From Pseudomonadota bacterium (GTDB lineage Bacteria > Pseudomonadota > Gammaproteobacteria > Burkholderiales > Casimicrobiaceae): a stretch of DNA of 5,958 nt. Below, one piece after another: positions 1 to 5,958 of the stretch; the stretch's first letter is position 1, and the number at the start of each line of letters is the position of its first letter. Under the pieces are notes generated by a model. It made no database searches, was not told where the DNA came from, and saw only the letters and a list, made by a program, of their open reading frames with translations. Location of the stretch: positions 1 through 5,958 of the forward strand of contig JAKLIE010000140.1 of assembly GCA_022709775.1 (NCBI GenBank), given 5' to 3'. Made by a program: the position numbers and the translations under genes.

Positions 1-1
1 G

Positions 2-1198
2 ACCCTCCTTTCCGTCCCCGGCATCGCGCTCGGCGCCGCCGCCGGACGGATCAAGAAGTGGGACCGCAACGACGTGCTCCTCGTCGTCTGCGAGCCCGGA
101 ACCGTCGCCGCCGGCGTGTTCACGCGGAACCGCTTCTGCGCGGCACCGGTGATCGTGTGCCGCAGGCACCTCGCGGCCAGCGGGCAGCTCCGCGCGCTGG
201 TCGTCAACGCCGGCAACGCGAACGCCGGCACCGGCGAGCGCGGCATCGCCGACGCCGAGACGACGTCCGCGGCGGTCGCATCGATGCTCGCCTGCCCGAT
301 GCAGCAGGTGCTGCCGTTCTCGACCGGCGTCATCATGGAGCCGCTGCCCGTCGACCGGCTGGTCGCCGCGCTCCCCGCCGCGCGCGCCGCGGCGCGCGAG
401 GACGGATGGTTCGACGCCGCGCGCGCGATCATGACGACCGACACGGTGCCGAAGGGCGCGTCGCGGCGCGTGACGATCGACGGGGCGGCGGTCACGGTCA
501 CCGGCATCGCCAAGGGCGCCGGCATGATCCACCCGGACATGGCGACGATGCTCTCGTTCGTCGCGACCGACGCTCCGGTCGACCGGGCGCTCCTGGCGAC
601 GCTCGCCCGCGAGGTCGCGGACGTTTCGTTCAACGGCGCGACGGTCGACGGCGACACGTCGACCAACGACAGCTTCGTGATCGCCGCGACCGGCAGGGCG
701 CGCATCGCGCCGATCGCGCGCGCCGCCGACCCGCGCCTGCCGGCGCTGCGCGCCGCGCTCGAGGGCGTCGCGGTCGACCTCGCCCAGGCGATCGTGCGCG
801 ACGGCGAGGGCGCCACCAAGTTCATCGCGATCCGCGTCGAGGGCGGCCGCACGGTCGACGAGTGCAGGGCCGTCGCGTTCGGCATCGCGCACTCGCCGCT
901 GGTCAAGACCGCGTTCTTCGCGTCGGACCCGAACCTCGGCCGCATCGTGTGCGCGATCGGCAACGCCTCGGCCCCGGACACGGATCCCGGCCGCATCTCG
1001 TTCTGGCTCGACGACGTTCTCGTCGTGGACCGCGGCGGACGCGCGGCCACGTACCGCGAGGAGGACGGGCAGCGCGTGATGAAGCAGGACGAGATCGCGG
1101 TGCGCGTGGAACTCGGACGCGGCGCCGCGCGCGCGACGGTATGGACCTGCGACTTCTCGCACGACTACGTGTCGATCAACGCCGACTACCGGTCATGA
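2..1198 (+). CDS. argJ: Bifunctional glutamate N-acetyltransferase / amino-acid acetyltransferase ArgJ (5'-truncated by window edge)
   Basis: ArgJ moves the acetyl group from N-acetylornithine to glutamate, recycling it in the cyclic arginine pathway; many ArgJ enzymes also make N-acetylglutamate from acetyl-CoA. It is cytoplasmic. The reading frame is open from base 2, and the residues before the first in-frame GTG (74) already read as ArgJ (VPGIALG, then IKK), so the true start lies left of the window. With 398 residues visible, only about ten are probably missing. Family motifs in order are [56 protein letters not shown] (650-673) and a C-terminal SINADYRS. The Ala-Thr bond in MATML is the autocleavage site that yields alpha and beta chains; the Thr nucleophile is encoded at 545-547. 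All key residues look intact. The stop TGA overlaps the next start as ATGA (1195-1198), suggesting translational coupling. No promoter is visible. Confidence 0.97.
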   Translation, partial: TLLSVPGIALGAAAGRIKKWDRNDVLLVVCEPGTVAAGVFTRNRFCAAPVIVCRRHLAASGQLRALVVNAGNANAGTGERGIADAETTSAAVASMLACPMQQVLPFSTGVIMEPLPVDRLVAALPAARAAAREDGWFDAARAIMTTDTVPKGASRRVTIDGAAVTVTGIAKGAGMIHPDMATMLSFVATDAPVDRALLATLAREVADVSFNGATVDGDTSTNDSFVIAATGRARIAPIARAADPRLPALRAALEGVAVDLAQAIVRDGEGATKFIAIRVEGGRTVDECRAVAFGIAHSPLVKTAFFASDPNLGRIVCAIGNASAPDTDPGRISFWLDDVLVVDRGGRAATYREEDGQRVMKQDEIAVRVELGRGAARATVWTCDFSHDYVSINADYRS

Positions 1199-2184
1199 AG
1201 GGTGACATCCCCCCGAAGCGTCCTGCGGCCGCCTCCCCCCGAGGGGGCCGGCGACCTCGGGGCGGCCCGTCGGTCGCCGAGGTCCCCCCGAAGCCGAGCG
1301 ACGCGCTCGCGGCGCTGGTCGCACGGGCCGAGGGCGTGCTCGCGCGCGTCGAGGCGCTCCTGCCGCCCGTCGTGCCCGATCCGGACTGGACGAAGACGAC
1401 CGCCGCGCGCTGGCGCAAGCGCGGCGATCGCGGATGGCTCGCGCCCGTGGCCCATCCGCACGCGGTCGACCTCTCGGCGCTCGTCGCGATCGACGCGCAG
1501 AAGGAAGCGGTCGAACGCAACACCCGCCAGTTCGTCGCCGGACTGCCGTCGAACAACGTGCTGCTGACCGGCTCGCGCGGCACCGGCAAGTCGTCGCTCG
1601 TCAAGGCGATGCTCGCGAAGTACGCGGCGAGGGGGCTGCGGCTCATCGAGGTCGACAAGTCGGACCTCGTCGACCTGCCGGACATCGTCGAGCGCATCGA
1701 GGGCCTCCGGGAGCGCTTCGTCGTGTTCTGCGACGACCTCACGTTCGACGCGGGCGAGGCCGGGTACAAGGCGCTCAAGGTGGCGCTCGACGGGTCGATC
1801 GCCGGGCCGTCGGGCAACGCCGTGATCTACGCGACGTCGAACCGCCGGCACCTCCTGCCCGAGTACATGCGCGAGAACCTCGAGACGAAGCACGTCGGCG
1901 ACGAGGTGCACCCGGGCGAGTCGGTCGAGGAGAAGATCTCGCTCTCCGAGCGCTTCGGCCTGTGGATCTCGTTCTATCCGTTCGCGCAGGACGACTATCT
2001 CGCCGCCGTCGCCGGCTGGCTCGCGTCGTTCGGTCTCGGCGCGCCCGCGAGCGCGAAGGAGGCCGACACGCGCACGCGCGAGGCGCTGCAGTTCGCGCTG
2101 CAGCGCGGATCGCGTTCGGGGCGCGTGGCGTGGCAGTTCGCGAAGCTCTGGGCGGGGCAGCAGGCGCTGAGGCGTCGATCCTGA
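1195..2184 (+). CDS. DUF815-family AAA+ ATP-binding protein
   Basis: A predicted cytoplasmic P-loop ATPase of the DUF815 family; its cellular role is not established and I do not assign one. From ATG 1195 it is 329 residues. Visible motifs: Walker A GSRGTGKS (126-133), followed by the family stretch [18 protein letters not shown] (148-165); Walker B-like FVVFCDDL (175-182); sensor-1-like [15 protein letters not shown] (211-225); [14 protein letters not shown] (244-257) with a possible arginine finger R253; and a sensor-2-like GSRSGR (305-310). The start is uncertain. ATG 1195 overlaps the argJ stop but lacks a clear ribosome site, and about the first 35 residues are Pro/Arg/Gly-rich and encoded by a palindromic repeat. 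The only other in-frame start is GTG 1336 (residue 48), which would remove part of the helix [21 protein letters not shown] that resembles the usual family N-terminus, so I prefer 1195. The gene lies between argJ and a Nudix gene, an order I recall from Betaproteobacteria. Confidence 0.9.
   Translation: MKGDIPPKRPAAASPRGGRRPRGGPSVAEVPPKPSDALAALVARAEGVLARVEALLPPVVPDPDWTKTTAARWRKRGDRGWLAPVAHPHAVDLSALVAIDAQKEAVERNTRQFVAGLPSNNVLLTGSRGTGKSSLVKAMLAKYAARGLRLIEVDKSDLVDLPDIVERIEGLRERFVVFCDDLTFDAGEAGYKALKVALDGSIAGPSGNAVIYATSNRRHLLPEYMRENLETKHVGDEVHPGESVEEKISLSERFGLWISFYPFAQDDYLAAVAGWLASFGLGAPASAKEADTRTREALQFALQRGSRSGRVAWQFAKLWAGQQALRRRS
1209..1294. repeat. Palindromic GC-rich repeat element at the 5' end of the DUF815 gene
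   Basis: The element is bounded by an 11-base direct repeat CCCCCCGAAGC (1209-1219 and 1284-1294), exactly 75 bases (25 codons) apart. Inside are perfect inverted repeats: CCCCGAGG (1237-1244) with CCTCGGGG (1255-1262), and CGGCGACC (1249-1256) with GGTCGCCG (1272-1279). The second pair also encloses CGGG/CCCG (1258-1261, 1266-1269) around a GCGG loop, giving a near-continuous 12-bp stem. GGCCGCC (1227-1233) and GGCGGCC (1261-1267) form a competing stem. The pattern resembles short intergenic palindromes common in Burkholderiales. Here it is read in frame, giving PPK at both direct-repeat copies and a Pro/Arg/Gly-rich stretch between. It could also act as an mRNA structure or attenuator between argJ and the ATPase. 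The structure is seen directly; membership of a repeat family is inference. Confidence 0.6.
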
Positions 2185-2186
2185 CG

Positions 2187-3116
2187 ATGGGCGTGACGCG
2201 CGTCGCGGCCGCGGTCGTCGTGCGCGCCGACGGAAGGGTGCTGCTGGCGCAGCGTCCCGCGGGCAAGCCCTACGCGGGCTACTGGGAGTTCCCGGGCGGC
2301 AAGCTCGAGCCCGGCGAGTCGCCGCGCGACGCGCTCGATCGCGAGCTCGTGGAGGAGCTGGGCATCGTCGTGCGCCGCGCCGCGCCGTGGATCGTGCAGG
2401 AGCACGTCTATCCGCACGCGCACGTCGAGCTCCACTTCTTCCGCGTGTTCGCGTTCGACGGCGAGCCGGTCGGACACGACGGCCAGGCGTTCTCGTGGCA
2501 GCGTCCCGGCGCGTTCGACGTGGCGCCGCTCCTGCCGGCCAATACCCGCGTGCTCGCCGCGCTCGCGCTGCCCCCGACCCTGGGGATCACGTGCGCGGAG
2601 GACCTGGGCGAGGATGCGTTCCTCGAGCGCGCGGAGCGCGCGTTCGCGCGGGGCCTCGGCCTCGTCCAGCTGCGCGAGAAGTCGTGGACGCGGGCGCGCC
2701 GCGACGCGTTCGCGCGGCGTCTGGTCCCGCTCGCGCACGCGCGCGGCGCGAGAGTCGTGGTCAACGGCACGCCGGACGACGCCCTGCGCGTCGGTGCCGA
2801 CGGCGTGCACTGGACGTCGGCGTCGCTCGCTGCGGCGTCGAGCCGACCCGGGGGCATGCTGGTCGGCGCGTCGTGCCACTCGCGCGAGGAGCTCGCGCGC
2901 GCCGCGATGCTCGGCGTCGACTACGCGCTCGCCGGCCCGGTCCTGGCGACGCCGACGCACCCGGACGCGGCGCCGCTCGGCTGGGATGGCTTCGCTCGAG
3001 TGATCGAGGGCACGCGGGTGCCCGTCTATGCGCTGGGCGGCCTCGCGTCGCCGGATCTCGGGGATGCGCTGGACCACGGCGCGCACGGCATCGCGATGAG
3101 ACGCGGCGCGTGGTGA
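2187..3116 (+). CDS. Nudix hydrolase (MutT-like) fused to a ThiE/TenI-like domain
   Basis: A two-domain protein of 309 residues. The N-terminal domain (about 1-128) is a MutT-type Nudix hydrolase, expected to hydrolyse oxidised nucleoside triphosphates such as 8-oxo-dGTP. The Nudix box (38-60) fits G-x5-E-x7-REUxEExGU exactly, with E53, E56 and E57 as metal ligands, preceded by RPAGKPYAGYWEFPGG. The C-terminal domain (about 130-309) is a TIM-barrel thiamine-phosphate synthase/TenI relative: LGITC, GLVQLREK, VVVNGTPDDALRVGADGVHW, VGASCHSREE, AGPVLATPTHPD and VYALGGL are recognisable. Several ThiE active-site positions differ: the usual ND after the third strand is NG, and the HLGQ-type motif is HWTS. 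Canonical ThiE activity is therefore doubtful. This fusion is known in Betaproteobacteria. The ATG lies 2 bases after the upstream stop, with only a distant GAGG, so coupling to the ATPase gene is likely. The ThiE-like part appears complete. Confidence 0.92.
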   Translation: MGVTRVAAAVVVRADGRVLLAQRPAGKPYAGYWEFPGGKLEPGESPRDALDRELVEELGIVVRRAAPWIVQEHVYPHAHVELHFFRVFAFDGEPVGHDGQAFSWQRPGAFDVAPLLPANTRVLAALALPPTLGITCAEDLGEDAFLERAERAFARGLGLVQLREKSWTRARRDAFARRLVPLAHARGARVVVNGTPDDALRVGADGVHWTSASLAAASSRPGGMLVGASCHSREELARAAMLGVDYALAGPVLATPTHPDAAPLGWDGFARVIEGTRVPVYALGGLASPDLGDALDHGAHGIAMRRGAW

Positions 3117-3248
3117 CCCATGGCACCGGGCCAGGTCGGCAGGGCTCATCGGCCGGGGGGACCTGCATCCGGTACCATCGGCGCGTCTGCGGTGGGCGTT
3201 TCCCGGCTTCGACGCCCCGGGGCCGCACCCGGGCGCATGCGAAACAGC

Positions 3249-3255
3249 GGGGGAG
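3249..3255 (+). promoter_or_regulatory. Shine-Dalgarno sequence for the TctC-like receptor gene
   Basis: GGGGGAG lies 8 bases before ATG 3264. It is the clearest ribosome site in the window and decides the start against the far upstream in-frame ATG at 3120 and the downstream ATG at 3333. The rest of the 147-base gap (3117-3263) holds no convincing promoter: TACCAT at 3173-3178 is a weak -10-like match with no -35 partner. A weak CGCCC/GGGCG hairpin (3213-3217, 3231-3235) lies between the genes. Confidence 0.6.
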
Positions 3256-3263
3256 TCCTCTCC

Positions 3264-4286
3264 ATGGAACCGATCCGGATCTCGCGGGCCGTGTCCGGCA
3301 CGACGACGCGACGTGGTCTGCCGGGCGCGCGAATGGCCGCCGCATTGCTGTCCGCGTGCCTGGTCGGGCTTTTCGCGCCCATGCACGCTGCGGCGGAAGG
3401 CTACCCCGAGCAGGTCATACGGCTCGTGATCGGTGTGGGTCCCGGCGGGCACGACACGTCGACCCGCATCCTTGCGGAAGGGCTCACCAGGGAGCTCGGC
3501 GTGCCGGTGATCGTCGACAGCCGTCCCGGCGCGGACGGAATCATCGGTGTGCGCGAGGTGACGTCTGCGCGCCCGGACGGCTACACGCTGCTGTTCGCGC
3601 TGGGATCGCAGATCGCAATCAACCCCGCCCTCTTCGCGAGCCTGCCGTACGATCCGCAGCGCGACCTCGTCCCCGTCTCGCTGGTGGCGCGGCAGCCGTT
3701 GCTGATAGCCGTGCATCCGTCGCTGCCGGTCGCGAGCGTCAGGGAGCTCGTCGAATACACGCGCGCGCACCCGGGCACCGTCAACTACAGCGCGGTCACG
3801 GGTACCTTCATGCTCGCGGCCGAGTCGTTCAAGCACCGGACGGGCGCGGACATGCAGCACATCCCGTACAACGGGGGCGCACCGGCACTGAACGCGCTCG
3901 TCGCGGGTACCGTGCAGGTCTCGGTGATCTCCGGGACGACGGCGATTCCCCAGGCGAAGGCGGGAAAGATACGCGCGCTTGCCGTGACCGGCTCGTCGCG
4001 ACTTTCGCAGCTGCCGGACGTGCCCACGTTCTCGGAGGCCGGGGTTGCCGAGGACGTTCCCGTCTGGAGCGCGATGTTCGCGCCGGCCGGCACGCCCGGA
4101 CACGTCGTCGACCGGTTCCGTGCTGCGCTCGTGCGCGTCCTGGAAACGCCTTCCGTCCGCGAACGATTCGTCGCGAACTTCGAAACCATCGTCCTGAGCA
4201 CGCCGGAGGAACTGGCCGCGACCGTCGTCCGCGATTCGGCCAGGATGCGGGCGCTCGTCAAGGCGGTCGGGCTGCCGCCGCGCTGA
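3264..4286 (+). CDS. Tripartite tricarboxylate transporter substrate-binding protein (TctC/Bug family)
   Basis: A periplasmic receptor that captures a small, usually carboxylated solute for a TctA/TctB membrane pair; the ligand cannot be told from sequence. From ATG 3264 it has 340 residues, close to the family norm plus a long leader. Residues 1-44 look like an export signal: an Arg-containing n-region with RR at 16-17, a hydrophobic stretch from 24, and cleavage probably after AAA (42-44) before EGYPEQ. The alternative ATG 3333 (residue 24) would remove all positive charge. LSAC (29-32) also matches a lipobox, so lipoprotein processing is possible but less likely because the hydrophobic run continues past it. 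Family motifs follow: IRLVIGVGPGGHDTSTR with the conserved Asp at 64, SRPGADGIIG, PDGYTLLFA, LPYDPQRDLVPVSLV, HIPYNGGAPALNALVAG, AGKIRALAVTGSSR, LPDVPTFSEAG and FAPAGTPG. No tctA or tctB is adjacent, so it is an orphan receptor. It uses the rare Ile codon ATA three times, unlike the genes to its left. Confidence 0.93.
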   Translation: MEPIRISRAVSGTTTRRGLPGARMAAALLSACLVGLFAPMHAAAEGYPEQVIRLVIGVGPGGHDTSTRILAEGLTRELGVPVIVDSRPGADGIIGVREVTSARPDGYTLLFALGSQIAINPALFASLPYDPQRDLVPVSLVARQPLLIAVHPSLPVASVRELVEYTRAHPGTVNYSAVTGTFMLAAESFKHRTGADMQHIPYNGGAPALNALVAGTVQVSVISGTTAIPQAKAGKIRALAVTGSSRLSQLPDVPTFSEAGVAEDVPVWSAMFAPAGTPGHVVDRFRAALVRVLETPSVRERFVANFETIVLSTPEELAATVVRDSARMRALVKAVGLPPR

Positions 4287-4306
4287 CCCGGCTAACGCGC
4301 GCCGGG
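4287..4306. terminator. Possible shared hairpin at the convergent gene junction
   Basis: CCCGGC (4287-4292) pairs perfectly with GCCGGG (4301-4306) across an 8-base loop. The hairpin begins directly after the receptor stop codon and covers the yacG stop (4292-4294). The two convergent genes are only 5 bases apart, so this is the only obvious site for a bidirectional terminator. Neither side has a T-run, so it is not a standard intrinsic terminator. GC-rich hairpins of this strength can occur by chance here. Confidence 0.3.
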
Positions 4307-4504
4307 CTCCGGGGCGGAATCATCGTCGTCGGTCGGGTCGTCGACGGGAATCCGGTAGGACTCGTCGGCCCACGCGCCCAGGTCGAGGAGCTTGCAGCGC
4401 TCGGAGCAGAACGGCCGAAAGGGCGACTGCTGATCCAGCGCGACGGGCGTTCGGCAACGCGGACAGGGGCGGATCGCAACGGCCCTGCCGGTCGGCGGGG
4501 TCAT
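4292..4504 (-). CDS. yacG: DNA gyrase inhibitor YacG (zinc-binding)
   Basis: A 70-residue cytoplasmic zinc protein that in E. coli binds GyrB and inhibits gyrase. The zinc site is visible as CPRC (Cys14, Cys17) and CSERC (Cys33, Cys37). Around it are the family hallmarks [19 protein letters not shown] (27-45) and ESYRIPVDD (48-56), followed by an acidic tail DDPTDDDD as in many YacG proteins. Length matches the family (about 60-70). The ATG (4504-4502) overlaps the stop TGA (4503-4501) of the upstream ligase as ATGA, so yacG may be translated by coupling; no strong ribosome site of its own is seen. It stops with TAG at 4294-4292, 5 bases from the convergent receptor gene. In relatives, as I recall, yacG is grouped with zapD and coaE on the strand opposite to argJ; here the immediate upstream neighbour is different. 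Confidence 0.95.
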   Translation of the reverse strand: MTPPTGRAVAIRPCPRCRTPVALDQQSPFRPFCSERCKLLDLGAWADESYRIPVDDPTDDDDSAPEPGAR

Positions 4505-5958
4505 CGCGGCTTCGCGCCGGGCGCGCGCGTGTCGACCGTTCGGCCCCGGGAGACTTCCCTCGCGCTGGCCGGGACGAGCGCGGCCAGCCTTGCACGCGAC
4601 GTCTTTCCGACCTCGTTGCGAGGAATCGCGTCCACCCTGAGCACGATTCCCGGCGCGAAGACACCGAGCTTCTTCGTGCACTGCGCCTTGAACCTGTCGA
4701 AATCGAACGACGGCCTGACGACGATCGCGATGCCGACACGGTCGACACCGAGCGAGGTGGGATACGCGAATGCCGCGACGTCCAGGATGTCGGGCAACTC
4801 GAGCACGCGCTGCTCGAGCGTCTCGGGCGAGATCTTGGCCCCTCCGACGTTGAGGCGCTCGTCCAGCCGGCCGCCGATCACCAGCATTCCGTCGGTCGCC
4901 ACGTAGCCGACGTCGCGAGAGTGGAACCATCCGTCGCGAAAGGCGTGCGACGGCCCGGTTTCGTCGGCGTAGGAGGTCACGCATATCTCGCTGCGAAAAC
5001 GCAGGATGCCCTCGGCATCCGGCGGCAGCGGCGCGCCGGTGTCGTCGACGGCCTGGACCTCCATCCCCGGAACGATGCGGCCCACGGCGCCGGGCCGGCC
5101 CATGACGTCGCGTATCGGCGCGACGGAGGTGACGCCGGTCTCCGTGGACCCGTACATGCTCAGGAGATTCGGGGAGACCCTCTCGATGGCGAGCCGGGCG
5201 AGCTGGTCGGTCAGGCGACTCCCGCTCACCTCGACGACGTCCAGCGAGGGGAAGGGTCCCAGGCCTTCGCGCATCGCGAGGACCATGGGGCCGAGGATTC
5301 CCGGCGGGACGACGAAGTTGGTCACGCGATGGCGCGCGATCGCATCGCCAATGGCGTCGGCATCGTCGCCCCGGCGAGGCGGCTCGACGATGGTGCCGCC
5401 CTCCCACAGCGTGCGCAGGCAGGTCATGAAGCCGTAGGTGGCGACCGTGCGGATCTTGGACATCGTCCGCAACGGCTTCGGCAGCGTCAGGGATCGGATC
5501 CTGCTCGCCACGCGGCGCGCGATGAGGTCGTGGCTCATGGCCACCTGCTTCGGCGTACCGGTGGTGCCCGACGTCTGGAAGATGCGGAAGATGCTCGCGC
5601 CGTCCTGATGCGCAGGCAGGGGAGGGGGTCGCCCGCCGCGGGGCGGGGCGAGGAACCACCCCGCCTCGACGTCGAGCCTCGGGGCGCGCACATCCGAACC
5701 GCGACCGGGCAAGGCGATCGCCGCGTCGATGCGTTCGTCCGGCGCACCCGGGTGGAACGACAGGGCGCCGATGCGCGCGATGGCGAGCGCGACGGCCAGG
5801 AACGGGAACTCGCCGATCATGCTGTCGATCGCCACGCGATCTCCGGGGCGCACGCCGAGGTCGAGGGCGCGCCGCGCGATCGCGTCGATCATCGCATCGA
5901 GGTCGCCGTACGAGATGTCCGGCCGCTGGTCGCTCACGCACGCCACGGCGTCCGGGGT
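4501..5958 (-). CDS. ANL-superfamily AMP-forming ligase / acyl-CoA synthetase-like protein (5'-truncated by window edge)
   Basis: An adenylate-forming enzyme, expected to activate a carboxylic acid with ATP and probably pass it to CoA or another thiol; the substrate is unknown. The frame is open to the right edge. The residues before the first GTG (5946), TPDAVA, read like a normal ANL N-terminus, so the start lies outside. Numbering from GTG 5946 (481 residues): A3 P-loop TSGTTGTPK (125-133, followed by Q instead of the usual G); A5 YGSTET (265-270); A7 with SRDVG (Asp345); A8 hinge [20 protein letters not shown] (359-378); A10 [10 protein letters not shown] with the catalytic Lys448. All core catalytic motifs appear present, so it should be active. 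The span between PGDRVAI (34-40) and A3 is short, about 85 residues, and carries a Pro/Gly-rich linker (101-112). No carrier protein or CoA-pathway gene is visible nearby. It contains two rare ATA codons (Ile278, Ile321). The 3' end overlaps yacG by ATGA. Confidence 0.9.
   Translation of the reverse strand, partial: TPDAVACVSDQRPDISYGDLDAMIDAIARRALDLGVRPGDRVAIDSMIGEFPFLAVALAIARIGALSFHPGAPDERIDAAIALPGRGSDVRAPRLDVEAGWFLAPPRGGRPPPLPAHQDGASIFRIFQTSGTTGTPKQVAMSHDLIARRVASRIRSLTLPKPLRTMSKIRTVATYGFMTCLRTLWEGGTIVEPPRRGDDADAIGDAIARHRVTNFVVPPGILGPMVLAMREGLGPFPSLDVVEVSGSRLTDQLARLAIERVSPNLLSMYGSTETGVTSVAPIRDVMGRPGAVGRIVPGMEVQAVDDTGAPLPPDAEGILRFRSEICVTSYADETGPSHAFRDGWFHSRDVGYVATDGMLVIGGRLDERLNVGGAKISPETLEQRVLELPDILDVAAFAYPTSLGVDRVGIAIVVRPSFDFDRFKAQCTKKLGVFAPGIVLRVDAIPRNEVGKTSRARLAALVPASAREVSRGRTVDTRAPGAKPR
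5619..5648 (+). other. Four closely spaced G-tracts (possible G-quadruplex) inside the ligase gene
   Basis: On the + strand, four runs of four or more G lie at 5619-5622, 5624-5628, 5640-5643 and 5645-5648, with loops of 1, 11 and 1 bases. This strand is the template for the ligase, whose coding strand here is C-rich and encodes the Pro/Gly-rich linker [11 protein letters not shown]. It fits a loose G-quadruplex pattern, but the composition alone could explain it and no function is indicated. Confidence 0.3.

Noticed and set aside
58..1194. The in-frame extension of the ATPase gene upstream through argJ to an ATG near the window start
   Set aside because: This stretch is a shifted-frame shadow of argJ and is almost entirely Arg/Gly/Ala; the recognisable ATPase begins after 1195.
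2082..2106. GCGCTGCAG direct repeat and GCGCTGCAGCGC palindrome near the end of the ATPase gene
   Set aside because: It encodes [19 protein letters not shown] conserved helix sequence; the repeat follows from Ala-Leu-Gln being used twice.
3173..3178. TACCAT as a sigma-70 -10 box for the receptor gene
   Set aside because: It matches only four of six consensus bases and no -35 element is visible at suitable distance.
3120..3263. An earlier start (ATG 3120) for the receptor gene
   Set aside because: It would add 48 residues before the signal peptide with no ribosome site; ATG 3264 has GGGGGAG at good spacing and leaves a plausible leader.
1995..4103. A 702-codon open frame on the - strand across the Nudix and receptor genes
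   Set aside because: It is antisense to two well-recognised proteins, Arg-rich and low in complexity, with no family motif; long antisense frames are expected at this GC content.
2387..4906. An 839-codon open frame on the + strand over the Nudix, receptor, yacG and ligase region
   Set aside because: It crosses four real genes in the wrong frame or strand, and its translation is Arg/Ala/Gly-rich with no recognisable domain.

Overview
The window is very GC-rich (roughly 70% by eye) with strong G/C third-position bias. It carries a gene order typical of Betaproteobacteria, probably Burkholderiales: argJ, a DUF815 AAA+ ATPase and a Nudix/ThiE-like fusion on the + strand, with yacG convergent on the - strand. 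No tRNA, rRNA, CRISPR array, transposase or phage gene was seen. Coding sequence fills nearly all of it. The only gap above 100 bases is 3117-3263, and no stretch over 300 bases lacks a gene.

Left part (2-3116): a tightly packed + strand run. argJ, cut by the left edge, overlaps the DUF815 ATPase by ATGA at 1195-1198. The ATPase ends 2 bases before the Nudix/ThiE-like gene. The first codons of the ATPase gene coincide with a palindromic, repeat-like GC element (about 1209-1294). It looks like intergenic repeat DNA read as coding sequence.

Middle (3117-4286): a 147-base gap, then a gene with its own Shine-Dalgarno sequence encoding an exported solute-binding receptor of the tripartite tricarboxylate transporter type (TctC/Bug family). 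No membrane subunits are beside it. It runs convergently to within 5 bases of yacG, and a 6-bp-stem hairpin sits across the junction.

Right part (4292-5958, - strand): an ANL-superfamily AMP-forming ligase/acyl-CoA synthetase-like gene, cut by the right edge, runs into yacG (zinc-binding DNA gyrase inhibitor) with an ATGA overlap. In related bacteria, as I recall, yacG is followed upstream by zapD and coaE, so the ligase occupies an unusual place.

How the genes fit: argJ (arginine biosynthesis), the Nudix protein (nucleotide-pool sanitation) and yacG (gyrase control) are housekeeping genes. The receptor and ligase look like accessory genes placed into or beside this cluster. Both use the rare Ile codon ATA, which is absent from the three left-hand genes. 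I see no convincing new multi-gene system. The most unusual points are the repeat inside the ATPase 5' end, the degenerate ThiE-like domain, and the two accessory genes flanking yacG.
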